64,000 nucleotides of DNA, from assembly GCA_902779765.1 (NCBI GenBank), contig CACZCQ010000005.1, positions 179,979-243,978 of the forward strand, written 5' to 3'. This document shows, one piece after another, positions 54,798-63,421 of the stretch; positions within the stretch are counted from its first letter, which is position 1, and each line of letters opens with the position of its first letter. The stretch comes from an uncultured Bacteroidia bacterium. GTDB lineage: Bacteria; Bacteroidota; Bacteroidia; Bacteroidales; UBA932. Made by a program: the position numbers and the translations under genes. Under the pieces are notes generated by a model that saw only the letters and a program-made list of their open reading frames with translations, ran no database searches and was not told the origin of the DNA.

Positions 54798-55271
54798 TCA
54801 GAAATAACGGGGAACCGCCTGTTTATATGCACGATAATCATCACCGAAATCCGCCTCAAGGCGCTTTTCCTCGGACCTGACCTGCAAAGTGAGCAGTACG
54901 ACTTCTGCAGCGAAGACAAGCAACGGCCACCAGGCCTGAAGCCAGATGAGCACACCGATGTCGTAGATATAGATACCAAGCAACATCGGATTCCGTGAAT
55001 ACTTATACGGCCCGTCCGTCATCAGGTGCTTGGTACGAGGGGCAAGTTCGTGATTATAGGCATCAAAAGGATTCCCTTCACCGACTTTCTTCATATGCAC
55101 GATGGACCAGATGCTCAAGGCAAGACCTGGAACCATCAGGGCTGCCGCAACGATTGCCCACGGCAGTGCCGGAACCCAGGGAAACAGCCGCCCGGACACC
55201 CACCACATCAGTGCCGGAATGCCCGCGACGAACACAATGAAACCCAGGATATAACCGAATGTATTTCTCAA
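54798..55271 (-). CDS. Isoprenylcysteine/phospholipid methyltransferase-like membrane protein
   Basis: 157 residues, four to five hydrophobic segments. The C-terminal family signature PYKYSRNPMLLGIYIYDIG and RSEEKRLEADFGDDYRAYKQAVPRYF match the PEMT/ICMT-like methyltransferases (PF04191 group), which methylate small acceptor groups at the membrane using S-adenosylmethionine. Acceptor unknown. It is 21 nt downstream of the EQT-repeat lipoprotein gene. Confidence 0.82.
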   Translation of the reverse strand: MRNTFGYILGFIVFVAGIPALMWWVSGRLFPWVPALPWAIVAAALMVPGLALSIWSIVHMKKVGEGNPFDAYNHELAPRTKHLMTDGPYKYSRNPMLLGIYIYDIGVLIWLQAWWPLLVFAAEVVLLTLQVRSEEKRLEADFGDDYRAYKQAVPRYF

Positions 55272-55292
55272 AAAACGTCCGGTTAAAGGATG

Positions 55293-55886
55293 TTATCTTC
55301 TGTGATAGGAGAATATGGTCTTGACACCCAGGACCTCCTGCTGGATGGACAGCCTGCTTTCCGAGAGTTCGATGACATCGTACGTACCGGTAAGGCGCAT
55401 GTGGTAGAACAGGCCTTCGGACAGCCACAGGGTATCGTCGAAACGGATCTTCTTCTTGGAGATGTCGTATGAGAACATGGACCCGTCGACATCCACGTCA
55501 TCGAGGTCGAAGTGGGTCAGACTGCCTTTCTTGGCAAGGGCGAGATGAGGCTCGCTGAAGGAAAGGTAGAAATGGAACTTGGAATAGTCATCCTTACTGC
55601 TCTTCTCCTTGCCCTTGGAATCCTTTGTAATCACAGTCTTGGAATCCAGGGCCCATATGCCGAACAACGATACGGCCTGTTTTACGGTCTGTTCCCCGGT
55701 CTGTTGCTCAGCCTGTTCTTCAGCCTGATTCCCGGTCTGCTCTTCAGTCTGTTCTGCGGTCTGTACTTCGACCTGTTCCTCAGTCTTACCTTCGACCTGG
55801 TCTTCCGTGCCGGGGATACTCTCAGCCACACAGGCGGAAAACAGGACAGCACCGGCGGCAAGAGCCGCAAAAAGAATCCTTTTCAT
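55293..55886 (-). CDS. Lipoprotein with Glu-Gln-Thr repeats and lipocalin-like domain
   Basis: 197 residues; lipobox LFSAC. Residues ~30-70 are a low-complexity run of EQT/EEQ units (EEQVEVQTAEQTEEQTGNQA continuing), produced by a DNA repeat of ~12-bp periodicity at ~55680-55800. The C-terminal half is all-beta (LFGIWALDSKTVITKD, RLTGTYDVIELSESRLSIQQE), resembling the lipocalin-like/DUF4923-type domains of Bacteroidota lipoproteins. Function unknown. The run length could vary between strains by slippage. Confidence 0.65.
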   Translation of the reverse strand: MKRILFAALAAGAVLFSACVAESIPGTEDQVEGKTEEQVEVQTAEQTEEQTGNQAEEQAEQQTGEQTVKQAVSLFGIWALDSKTVITKDSKGKEKSSKDDYSKFHFYLSFSEPHLALAKKGSLTHFDLDDVDVDGSMFSYDISKKKIRFDDTLWLSEGLFYHMRLTGTYDVIELSESRLSIQQEVLGVKTIFSYHRR

Positions 55887-55949
55887 GATAATATCATTTA
55901 TGACCTGTTAAGGTTCCCCTCAACAATCATTCCAAATATAAGCATTATT

Positions 55950-56567
55950 TTAATCCGACGGACTGATTTCCTGTGCTTCTTCTCTCATTTGAAGACGCTC
56001 GATGATGGCATCGCAGGCATTCAGCAGACCCTTCGCGAAGTAATACTCCAGTGCCAATGTCACGACACACAGGATGGCAACAAGGACACCTCTTCTCCAC
56101 ATCAGTTCAGAACTGATATCCATCGAGGTCATAAAGAGGGTGGCAGCGACGACGAACGCGAAGAAATAGACACAGATTCCGGCTACCAGGACAATGTACC
56201 TTTTTTTGAACTTGCGCAGAGCCTCGGTTGTCGATAGTATGTCGCCGTTGTAAATCTCATCTTCCCGGATGCCCTTGTATACCCAGATCGCACCAGGAAA
56301 GATAATGACGCTGAAGATGATAAGGGAAAGCGTAAGCCACCAGGCCATGCCTTGAATATAGCTCAAGATGACTGCGAAGATGGCAAATGCAATTCCTAGC
56401 GGAAGCGTTTTCTTTGAAAGGAAAAGCCTGCGCAGATCTTTTTTCATCGCGTTCTGCATCAGCTGCTCATTGATGATCTGCTGCTTGTCGAACCGCTCCT
56501 TCAGCGCGGCGTAATCCTGCCGCATCTGCTCCAGTTCCTTATTGATATCGAATTCTTCCTTGTTCAT
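55950..56567 (-). CDS. Membrane protein paired with an ECF sigma factor
   Basis: 205 residues: N-terminal coiled-coil-like cytoplasmic stretch (NKELEQMRQDYAALKERFDKQQIINEQ, ~1-45), then four membrane segments (~58-190) and a short cytoplasmic tail. It follows the ECF sigma gene by 11 nt, the place of an anti-sigma factor. It has no zinc-type anti-sigma domain and lacks FecR features, so an anti-sigma role is a guess from position. Confidence 0.65.
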   Translation of the reverse strand: MNKEEFDINKELEQMRQDYAALKERFDKQQIINEQLMQNAMKKDLRRLFLSKKTLPLGIAFAIFAVILSYIQGMAWWLTLSLIIFSVIIFPGAIWVYKGIREDEIYNGDILSTTEALRKFKKRYIVLVAGICVYFFAFVVAATLFMTSMDISSELMWRRGVLVAILCVVTLALEYYFAKGLLNACDAIIERLQMREEAQEISPSD

Positions 56568-56578
56568 GGCACGGGAAA

Positions 56579-57061
56579 CTAAAGATTGGACTTTTTGAGT
56601 TCTTCCTTGATCCGATGCAATTGGAAAGAAACATTCTTCACCGATATGCCCATGATGGCCCCGATCTCATCGTAGCTCAGGCCTTCGAGCCACAACAGGA
56701 TTATCGCGCGGTCCACCAGACCCAATCCATTGATACGGGCATACAGGCGCCTGGTCTGCAGCGCCCTGTCGTCAGTATCCTCAAACGGATCGATGTCCAC
56801 GCTCAGGGGGACCCGTTCACCACCCCGCCGCCGCTTCTTGTCGGCATTGAGGCAGCAGTTGAGCGCAACCCGGTAAACCCAGGTCCGGACACCTGATTCT
56901 GCGCGGAATGAATCGTACCCCTTCCAGAGCCTGATCAGAACCTCCTGGAAGAGGTCGTCAATCTCATCCGTGTCCTTCGAGAACATATAGCATACCGAGT
57001 ATATGGTGCTCTTATGTTCCCGGACCAATCGGGTGAATGCTTGTTCCTTATTATCCATCAT
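56579..57061 (-). CDS. RNA polymerase sigma-70 factor, ECF type
   Basis: 160 residues. Region 2 (~12-75): YSVCYMFSKDTDEIDDLFQEVLIRLWKGYDSF; region 4 (~105-155): LGLVDRAIILLWLEGLSYDEIGAIMGISVKNVSFQLHRIKEEL. Transcription initiation factor for a small regulon, likely including its own operon. The start is at the paired ATG 57061/57058. Cotranscribed with the downstream membrane protein. Confidence 0.9.
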   Translation of the reverse strand: MMDNKEQAFTRLVREHKSTIYSVCYMFSKDTDEIDDLFQEVLIRLWKGYDSFRAESGVRTWVYRVALNCCLNADKKRRRGGERVPLSVDIDPFEDTDDRALQTRRLYARINGLGLVDRAIILLWLEGLSYDEIGAIMGISVKNVSFQLHRIKEELKKSNL

Positions 57062-57110
57062 TTATCGAATCTACACCCGTTAGACAACAAAGTTTGAGAA
57101 AAACTATAAA

Positions 57111-57512
57111 TCAGTCCTTGTCTCCCATCATATGGATGACGGAGAATTCGTTCCTGAAGGGAGCGACATCTTCTTCTGAGAGGATGCCGAGATTCCTCTC
57201 AATGCTTTTCCGATTCTTCATCAATGAAACGACAAGGAGCGTCCTGCCGTAATCCGGATTGTAATTCTGGAAATATGGTTTGATAGCGTCGTCCGTATAC
57301 CAAACCGGAAGGGTTCCCTTTGCAGCATCCTCGTCTTCGAAAGCCAGGATGGTGAACAGGGCGTCATCATCAGACAGCCTGGACAATCTCCTTTCACCAC
57401 TGACATGATACCGAATATCAGGCACCGTCTCCCGATAGGGAACCTGGGCTTCGCACAATGACATGCAAAGGAACAAAGCAGACAATATGTACAGGATCCT
57501 TCTCATTATCAT
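57111..57512 (-). CDS. Small secreted protein of unknown function
   Basis: 133 residues with a signal peptide (~1-22, LCEAQ). Contains DALFTILAFEDEDAAKGTLPVWYTDDAIKPYFQNYNPDYGRTLLVVSLMKNRKSIERNLG. I recognise no domain. It overlaps the tandem-GNAT gene stop by 4 bp and so is translated from the same message. 50 nt upstream of the sigma-factor gene. Confidence 0.65.
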   Translation of the reverse strand: MIMRRILYILSALFLCMSLCEAQVPYRETVPDIRYHVSGERRLSRLSDDDALFTILAFEDEDAAKGTLPVWYTDDAIKPYFQNYNPDYGRTLLVVSLMKNRKSIERNLGILSEEDVAPFRNEFSVIHMMGDKD

Positions 57513-58666
57513 ATCTGCAGACGCAGGACCCTGATTGGACGGCCTGCACCCTGATACTGGGTCTCGTCAATGACGGTTTCTCCGGTTGGAACGAAACCGC
57601 ACTTTTCCATCACACGGCCGCTGGCCGGATTGTCCACGAAATGTCCGCTTATAAGCGACTTGATGCCGGTGGTTTTCCGGATGTGCTCAATCATCAATCC
57701 TAGTGCTTCCGTACAGATTCCCCGGTTCCAATAAGGCTTGGCAATCCAATATCCGGCAAGGGGTTCGCCTTCGCGCGCCGGCAGATTGCAATCGCAAGAA
57801 GGACCATAGCCCATAGCCCCGATGGCCTCACCCGTCTCCTTGAGTTCGATCGCCCAGGTATTGGTAGCATCCTTGAAGACAGTACGGATCACTTCCAGGC
57901 TCTCTTCGACGGATTTGTGCGGAGGCCATCCGGCACGTGGCCCGACATCGGGATCCGACGCCCACCTGTACAGGACTACCGCGTCGCTGTCCCGCCAGGG
58001 CCGAAGAATGATACGGCTTGTTTCCATTACACCATCATAAGTCAACTGTCCCGGGAGACGCAGTTTCTCTTTAGGAGAGAATGAGGCATCATAACGTTCA
58101 AACACTTCAGGATGCTCATCAGCAACGAAATACCCCTTGGGAGGACAATAGGTTGCCTCCTCTATTCCATTGGCCCTGAGCCATCCGGGAATGAGTTCCT
58201 GGGCCAGGAAGAACGGAACATCATCCTCCTTGGGGAAGTCGTGATAATGAATATTGAATCCGCTGGCCAGGTCAAAACCTGCGTGCCTGTAGAAGTCGAT
58301 GTTGCCCTCCATGCAAAGGAAGCCGACGCCCATTTCACGAGCCTTGTCAAGAGCATAGTCCAGTAACCTGAGCCCGTATCCCTTGCGCTTGTATTCGGGA
58401 TGGATGCTGATGGGACCGAAAGTCCAGGACTGTCTGACAGAACCATCAGGAAGTTTCAACTCTGCTTTGGAGAACATGACATGCCCTATGATCCGGCCAT
58501 CTTCTTCCATCACGAAGTCCAACTCGGGAATAAAATCCGGATTGTCCCTGTAACAGTGCAGGACATAATGCTCCGTGCATCCCGGACGATACACATTCCA
58601 GAAAGCCTCACGGGTAAGGTTTTCCACCTCCCGGTAATCGGCGGGCCTTTCAAGTCTGATATTCAC
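57509..58666 (-). CDS. Tandem GNAT acetyltransferase (two fused domains)
   Basis: 385 residues. Domain 1 (~1-170) is a YhbS-like GNAT: IRLERPADYREVENLTREAF, SIHPEYKRKGYGLRLLDYAL with the acetyl-CoA loop. Domain 2 (~215-385) is RimJ/RimL-like: ETSRIILRPWRDSDAVVLYRWAS and GYWIAKPYWNRGICTEALGLMIEHIRK with a second acetyl-CoA loop. N-acetyltransferases of separate type are usually encoded apart; here they share one frame with intact motifs. Substrates unknown. Overlaps YhfC gene end by 17 bp and the next gene by 4 bp. Confidence 0.88.
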   Translation of the reverse strand: MNIRLERPADYREVENLTREAFWNVYRPGCTEHYVLHCYRDNPDFIPELDFVMEEDGRIIGHVMFSKAELKLPDGSVRQSWTFGPISIHPEYKRKGYGLRLLDYALDKAREMGVGFLCMEGNIDFYRHAGFDLASGFNIHYHDFPKEDDVPFFLAQELIPGWLRANGIEEATYCPPKGYFVADEHPEVFERYDASFSPKEKLRLPGQLTYDGVMETSRIILRPWRDSDAVVLYRWASDPDVGPRAGWPPHKSVEESLEVIRTVFKDATNTWAIELKETGEAIGAMGYGPSCDCNLPAREGEPLAGYWIAKPYWNRGICTEALGLMIEHIRKTTGIKSLISGHFVDNPASGRVMEKCGFVPTGETVIDETQYQGAGRPIRVLRLQI

Positions 58667-59459
58667 TTTCTATGTTTTTGAGTAACTTCTTAGCTGACAT
58701 ATAACCGATAGCGGCGACGGCGATGGCTTCGGCCGTGACGATGAGTTCGAGCGGAACCATTCCGACCGACTTATGGAGCATTACTGCTCCGGCATCGACT
58801 ACGGCGTGGAGAGCTATGGCCGCAGGGAACAGCCACAACCACTTGCCACCTTCGCGGACGGCTACCCATACCATTAAGGAAAGGCCCAAGTGAAGTACAA
58901 GGGCGGAGAAACGCTCCCAAAGACCGATGAGCAAGGCCCCTGCACCTATAGTCTGCAACTGATCCAGTTGTGACTGTAACTGTGCAACGGCCTCCTCCGG
59001 AACCTTGGAGAAGAGGACCTCAGTCTGCCCGGAATTGATCAAAGTCGAAATCGCCAGGTTGTTGATCATGGTTATGCCGAAGATAACAAGCATCTCCACA
59101 CCTCCGTGACCGATACCGTAAGCTACTCCGGGAAGCGGTGCTGATGGTTCCTTTTTCATCAGGAACTTCATGGAGAGGAAACGTCCGGTTTCTTCAAAGA
59201 CACCGGCAGCCAATCCGCCATAAATGGCATACCGGAGCGTTTTGTCCATGATTGATGCTCCATATGGTCCCTTCAGGACCAGTTGGTGCATGATGCTTTC
59301 CAGAACCAGGGCAAAAAGGATGAACGTACCGGCACCAATAAGGATGGTAGATAGCTTGGCATGATGCTTACGCACCAGATAGACGGACAGTAATATGGGA
59401 ATGGCAATACCCAGAACAGCATCGGCTGCCATCATTATGAGCGAACCCACAGGAACCAT
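58650..59459 (-). CDS. YhfC family intramembrane metalloprotease-like protein
   Basis: 269 residues, seven or eight membrane segments. Family signature GVFEETGRFLSMKFL (~95-108) and GVAYGIGHGGVEMLVIFG (~130-147) place the Glu-Glu and His residues expected for metal binding in the YhfC/CPBP-related intramembrane proteases. Targets unknown. Lies between the NAGLU gene (22 nt) and the tandem GNAT gene (17-bp overlap). Confidence 0.85.
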   Translation of the reverse strand: MVPVGSLIMMAADAVLGIAIPILLSVYLVRKHHAKLSTILIGAGTFILFALVLESIMHQLVLKGPYGASIMDKTLRYAIYGGLAAGVFEETGRFLSMKFLMKKEPSAPLPGVAYGIGHGGVEMLVIFGITMINNLAISTLINSGQTEVLFSKVPEEAVAQLQSQLDQLQTIGAGALLIGLWERFSALVLHLGLSLMVWVAVREGGKWLWLFPAAIALHAVVDAGAVMLHKSVGMVPLELIVTAEAIAVAAIGYMSAKKLLKNIESEYQT

Positions 59460-59481
59460 ACTAATATCAATTTATCAATGT

Positions 59482-61632
59482 TCAGTGAACGTCAGTTTCC
59501 GATATTCCAGCCCAGCGGCACTCGAAGTCCCAGATAGCTTCATCCAAGGCCATGCCTCGCAGGCAGGCTTCCTGCTCCGGGGTACGTTTCCTCTGGGATT
59601 GCATGTTTATGAAGGGTTCTCCCGCGTCGAAGGCGTCAAGCACCGCGTTGAAGAACATCTCCCAACGCGGCTTGTAGAATGTCTCCACCAGGCCATCCCA
59701 GTCCCGGTTGGCATAGTCTGAAAGGTAATAGGAGTCTCCCCAGACCGTGATGATGGTGCGGGCGTTCCTCTCGAAATAATCTTTTTCCTGAGGCGTGCTA
59801 CCCCAGGCGCGGGCGTCCGAAATCCATTTTCCCAAGGAGAACTCCGGCCGGGTTTTGAGCACGGCCACCAATGAGTCGCAGATGGATAGGAATTGGTCTC
59901 TGGCCGCTGTCATTCCCTCCCGATCGCCGGCGTAATAGGCGGCTGTGAAGCGGTCGCGCACGGGCTGGGCCCTGTCCACCAGAACCTGCCGGCGGGCGTT
60001 AACAAGATCGAAACAGAAAGCATCAGAAGCCCCATCCACAGTCTCCAGCATGGCCAGGGCGTCTTCCAGGTCGGCCGGATTATAGGCCCGTTTGATTTCC
60101 GTAGTCCAGTTCCAGATACCCTCAAGGTTGGGGTGTGCACAGACAATATCCGAAGAGGAGGTGCTGGTGTGGGTGATGCTCACCTGGTCTACGATTTTGT
60201 GCCAGTAGGCCCTGTATGTGGAGTCAGGCCGGCCCAGGCGGCGGTCTGCGATATTGTCGACATAGACCTCTACCGGCCGACGGTTGCTCCACGCCTGGTC
60301 CAGCACGGCCTGGTAAATCGGTTCGTTGACGCCGAAGCCCTCAAGGGTGGAGCCGATGCCCACGAACCCAGGGCCTCCTTCAGCCCTGGTGGCGGCAATC
60401 CGCTCCGCGTTCAGGTGATAGTCACCTTCTATGCAGGTCATACCGCCGAAGTTACCCAGGTAGCACCAGATGAAATCGTGTCCGTAGAACTGCTCCGTCT
60501 TGCGCCATATCTCTACATAGTCGCCCTCGTAGTCCAACAGGATGAGCCGGCCAAGGGGCACGGAGCCCAGATATGCCTTGACGCGTTCCGGCGTCCAGCT
60601 TTTGCTCAGGAACAGCCATCCCATCTGCAGCCAGACGGCATCCGGGTCTACTTCAGCAAGTGATTCATATATACCCTTGGACAGCATGGCCAGCGTGTCC
60701 GGCTCCCATGACGGAGGTGCCACCTCATTGAAGGAGTCCAGGCCATAGATGTGCGAAGTGCCGTACATACGGGTCTGCTCCTCAAGAAAATCCTTCTGGA
60801 TACGGCTGAACATGGGGTCCGTGGGATTGAGGAAGGTACAACGGCGATCCTGGGAGAAATGCCCCCAACGGCCCACCTGGGAAGTGTCCAGGGGCTGGTC
60901 TACCACTCCGGCGAGCTCCCGCGGGATGTGGCCGGAAAAAGCCGGCAACACTGGCTTCATGTTCAACTCGCGTTCCCTTTTCAAAATACGTTTTTGCAGC
61001 TCTGCCTGGCCGTCTATCCAGCTTTGGGGAAGCGGTCCCTGCCAGCGGTCGACATTGCACATCCGCTGCCAGGGCAGATGGGCAGGTCCTGTGAAGAAAG
61101 CGCGGATCTGCTCGTCGGTCAGGCCGTATTTGCGCCAGACTTTCTGCCAGACGGCTTCCTCTCCCGTGATGGCCAGAGGCATGTTCACCCCGTTCAGGGC
61201 CATCCAGTCAATGAAGCGCTCCCATTCTTCCCACTGCCACCAGGGCATGGTGTATCCCAGTGTGCAGTAGTTCAGGAAAAAGCGTATTGGAATCTCCGCC
61301 TTGCCTGTCACCGGTTCCGGCACGGGAGGCAGCACTGGAGGAAGTTCCACCGGATTGTAATGGTACCAGCTCACATCGGCGAGGCAATACTCCTGAATAT
61401 AGCGGTTCAGACCCACGGCCATGGAATTGGCGTTGTTCCCCCGGATGAGGACCTTGTTCCCCTTCTGGCATAACTCGTAGCAGTCTTCGGAAGCCGATAC
61501 CTGCTCGAAGACAATCCCGTTGGCCTGCGGCCCCATTACACGGCGGGCAAGCGCCCCGACAGCTTTTTCATCGTCGCTCCTGCAGGCGGAAAGAACCAGC
61601 AGAAGCAAGACAAACAGACATATCTTTTTCAT
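59482..61632 (-). CDS. Alpha-N-acetylglucosaminidase, GH89 family
   Basis: 716 residues from ATG 61632; lipobox VLSAC. Releases terminal alpha-N-acetylglucosamine, for example from heparan sulfate or gastric mucin (NAGLU family). N-terminal small domain ANSMAVGLNRYIQEYC, then the TIM barrel NAGLU core: FFLNYCTLGYTMPWWQWEEWERFIDWMALNGVNMPLAITGEEAVWQKVW with the first catalytic Glu region, and SHIYGLDSFNEVAPPSWEP holding the second, then a C-terminal helical domain. The AraC remnant stop overlaps its ATG. Confidence 0.93.
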   Translation of the reverse strand: MKKICLFVLLLLVLSACRSDDEKAVGALARRVMGPQANGIVFEQVSASEDCYELCQKGNKVLIRGNNANSMAVGLNRYIQEYCLADVSWYHYNPVELPPVLPPVPEPVTGKAEIPIRFFLNYCTLGYTMPWWQWEEWERFIDWMALNGVNMPLAITGEEAVWQKVWRKYGLTDEQIRAFFTGPAHLPWQRMCNVDRWQGPLPQSWIDGQAELQKRILKRERELNMKPVLPAFSGHIPRELAGVVDQPLDTSQVGRWGHFSQDRRCTFLNPTDPMFSRIQKDFLEEQTRMYGTSHIYGLDSFNEVAPPSWEPDTLAMLSKGIYESLAEVDPDAVWLQMGWLFLSKSWTPERVKAYLGSVPLGRLILLDYEGDYVEIWRKTEQFYGHDFIWCYLGNFGGMTCIEGDYHLNAERIAATRAEGGPGFVGIGSTLEGFGVNEPIYQAVLDQAWSNRRPVEVYVDNIADRRLGRPDSTYRAYWHKIVDQVSITHTSTSSSDIVCAHPNLEGIWNWTTEIKRAYNPADLEDALAMLETVDGASDAFCFDLVNARRQVLVDRAQPVRDRFTAAYYAGDREGMTAARDQFLSICDSLVAVLKTRPEFSLGKWISDARAWGSTPQEKDYFERNARTIITVWGDSYYLSDYANRDWDGLVETFYKPRWEMFFNAVLDAFDAGEPFINMQSQRKRTPEQEACLRGMALDEAIWDFECRWAGISETDVH

Positions 61633-61740
61633 ACACAAAGGTACTTGTTCATTTTACTTGGAACGGTTCCGTATTCCTTTTTGAACATCCGTGAGAAATG
61701 ACGGATTCCCCTTTCAAGAGCATTTGCCTTGCCTTTCCCA
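61629..61740 (-). pseudogene. AraC-family regulator, 3' remnant
   Basis: The last ~35 codons read ALERGIRHFSRMFKKEYGTVPSKMNKYLCV then TGA; the FSRxFKKxxGxxPSxxR-like phrase is the second helix-turn-helix of AraC/XylS regulators. Nothing of the rest is present. Its TGA overlaps the ATG of the GH89 gene by ATGA, suggesting a once regulator-enzyme pair. Confidence 0.7.
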
Positions 61741-61884
61741 TCAGGTAATGCCGGATATACTTCGTGGCGCTATCTCCGGTACAACAGCGAACGCCCCATC
61801 CGGAATGAAGATGGCTTCATACAGGAAGTCATCCAGAAGGGGAATCTCCCCGGCGCGTATTTCACGGATTACGTTTTCCTTCAT
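61741..61884 (-). pseudogene. GNAT acetyltransferase, 5' remnant
   Basis: From ATG 61884 the frame gives VIREIRAGEIPLLDDFLYEAIFIPDG then APRSI, the opening of a common Bacteroidota GNAT (the family usually continues 100+ residues). It stops just where the AraC remnant begins, so a deletion joined the two truncated genes. Confidence 0.7.
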
Positions 61885-62109
61885 GGAACGAAGATAGTCA
61901 CATTCCAACATTTCTCCAAAGTATCCGCTCTGCGAAGTTCTGTTATGGCATTGGGTCTTGGCTTGCAATAGGTTTACCGATAGGGTTGACACCCATCCAA
62001 TTGTAAGTCACTTATTTACAGATAGTTGTAAAATAACTGGTTCCAACCCTGCCATAAAAAGAGGAGGCTTGGAACAAGGGCTTTTTTCAACTTCTTAATT
62101 ATCAGATGA

Positions 62110-62290
62110 TTGGGGAACGATAGGTGCCAACCCTATCTCGGAGGCCGCAGGCCAACCGAAGGGGGAAGGCAAAGCACTGCGGGGGAATCCTTTCCCCCGT
62201 GCCCCTGGGGGCAGCCGCGTAGTGGCGGGGGTAAAGGGACGGAGTCCTCCACCCGCTACGCGAAACGGCAGCCGAACTGGCTGCCGTTCC
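62110..62290. other. GC-rich structured non-coding block
   Basis: Between decayed genes. Holds several nested inverted pieces: GCGGGGGAATCC / TTTCCCCCGTG, GCGTAGTGGCGGGG against CCACCCGCTACGC, and a terminator-like AACGGCAGCC-GAACT-GGCTGCCGTT (62264-62288). No credible gene. Origin as an RNA, repeat or mobile-element end is unresolved. Confidence 0.5.
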
Positions 62291-62439
62291 GTTTAGTAGA
62301 CCAAACACTCCGAATCTCGAACCTCCGATTTCTGGAATGGGCGTTGGAGATTCAGAGGTTTATAGATTATTGCGAAAAAGGCGATTAACATTTTGTTATT
62401 AACATATTGTTAATTATCTTTGCGAAAAAGATACGGCCA

Positions 62440-63421
62440 TGCTTGAGAATCCCTTCATCTTGGAACCTTTTAAATCCAAGGCCTATTTCTGCGACAGAGA
62501 GAAAGAAACGAAGCGTTCATCAAGGTGATTTCCGAAGCAGTCGTCGGCAGACTCGGGAAACAGCAGAAGATCACTGCTTTTTTCAAGACACTGAAGAGCG
62601 TCCGTCCTTTGCTTGGCATCGACCCGTTGACCGGTTCTCCTCAAGTGTCGTTTACTTTTGCGGATGACAACCAAAAGCAAAGTACCCTTAAAGAGGTCTT
62701 GGGCTACCTTGAGAGTTATCCGCAGATGGTCGTGCTGGCCATCGACGAGTTTCAGCAAATCCGGGAATACGGAGATGTAAATATGGAAGCGATTCTGCGG
62801 AAGCATATCCAGCACCTGCATAATGTCCGTTTCATTTTTTGCGGAAGCAAGAAACATACGATGACCGATATGTTCACCAACGCCAAGAAACCGTTCTACG
62901 AAAGTACTGCCTTTTTATATCTTTCAAAGTTGCCTATTCCGGTTTATTCGACTTTCATCAAGGAGAAATTCGCATTGGCAGGGAAAACCATCGATGATGA
63001 TTCCATCGGTTTTATCATTGAATGGACCAAAGATCATACTTATTATACGCAACGCCTGTGTAATGAGGTCTTTTCTTTATCCGGGGAAGCCATTGGCCGG
63101 AAAGATATCGTGACGGCCATCCAAACGATTCTGGACTCTGAGAGAGATCGCTTTCAGGAAATCCGCCGGCTGGTTACCCGCTCCCAATGGAAGATGTTGG
63201 CGGCCATTGCCATGGAAGACAGCGTCTCGCAGATTACCTCCGCCGCTTTCCTTTCCAAGTACAAGATCTCTTCCGGGCCAACAGCGTTAAGAAACATCAA
63301 GGCCCTGATAGACAAGGAGCTGGTCTTGGCGACAACTACTGAAAACGGAACCTGGTATTCAGTCTATAATGTCTTCTTGTCCCGTTTTCTTGGGAATAGC
63401 ATTCAACACTTGCGGCCATGA
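62440..63421 (+). pseudogene. AAA-type ATPase with Walker A region deleted
   Basis: The start MLENPFILEPFKSKAYFCDRE matches the Bacteroidota AAA_14/archaeal-ATPase-like family that normally continues with an ISPRRxGKT P-loop. Here the frame breaks at ~62506-62515, and the reading frame EAFIKVISEAVVGRLGKQQKITAF resumes. The rest (Walker B VVLAIDEFQQIREYG, sensor FIFCGSKKHTMTDMF, C-terminal winged-helix DUF234-like part) is intact to the TGA at 63421. About 30-50 codons holding Walker A are missing, so it should not bind ATP. Pseudogene or non-functional product. Confidence 0.78.

Noticed and set aside
55676-55800. CRISPR-like repeat array
   Set aside because: The ~12-bp units are contiguous, in-frame coding and without spacers; no Cas genes in the window.
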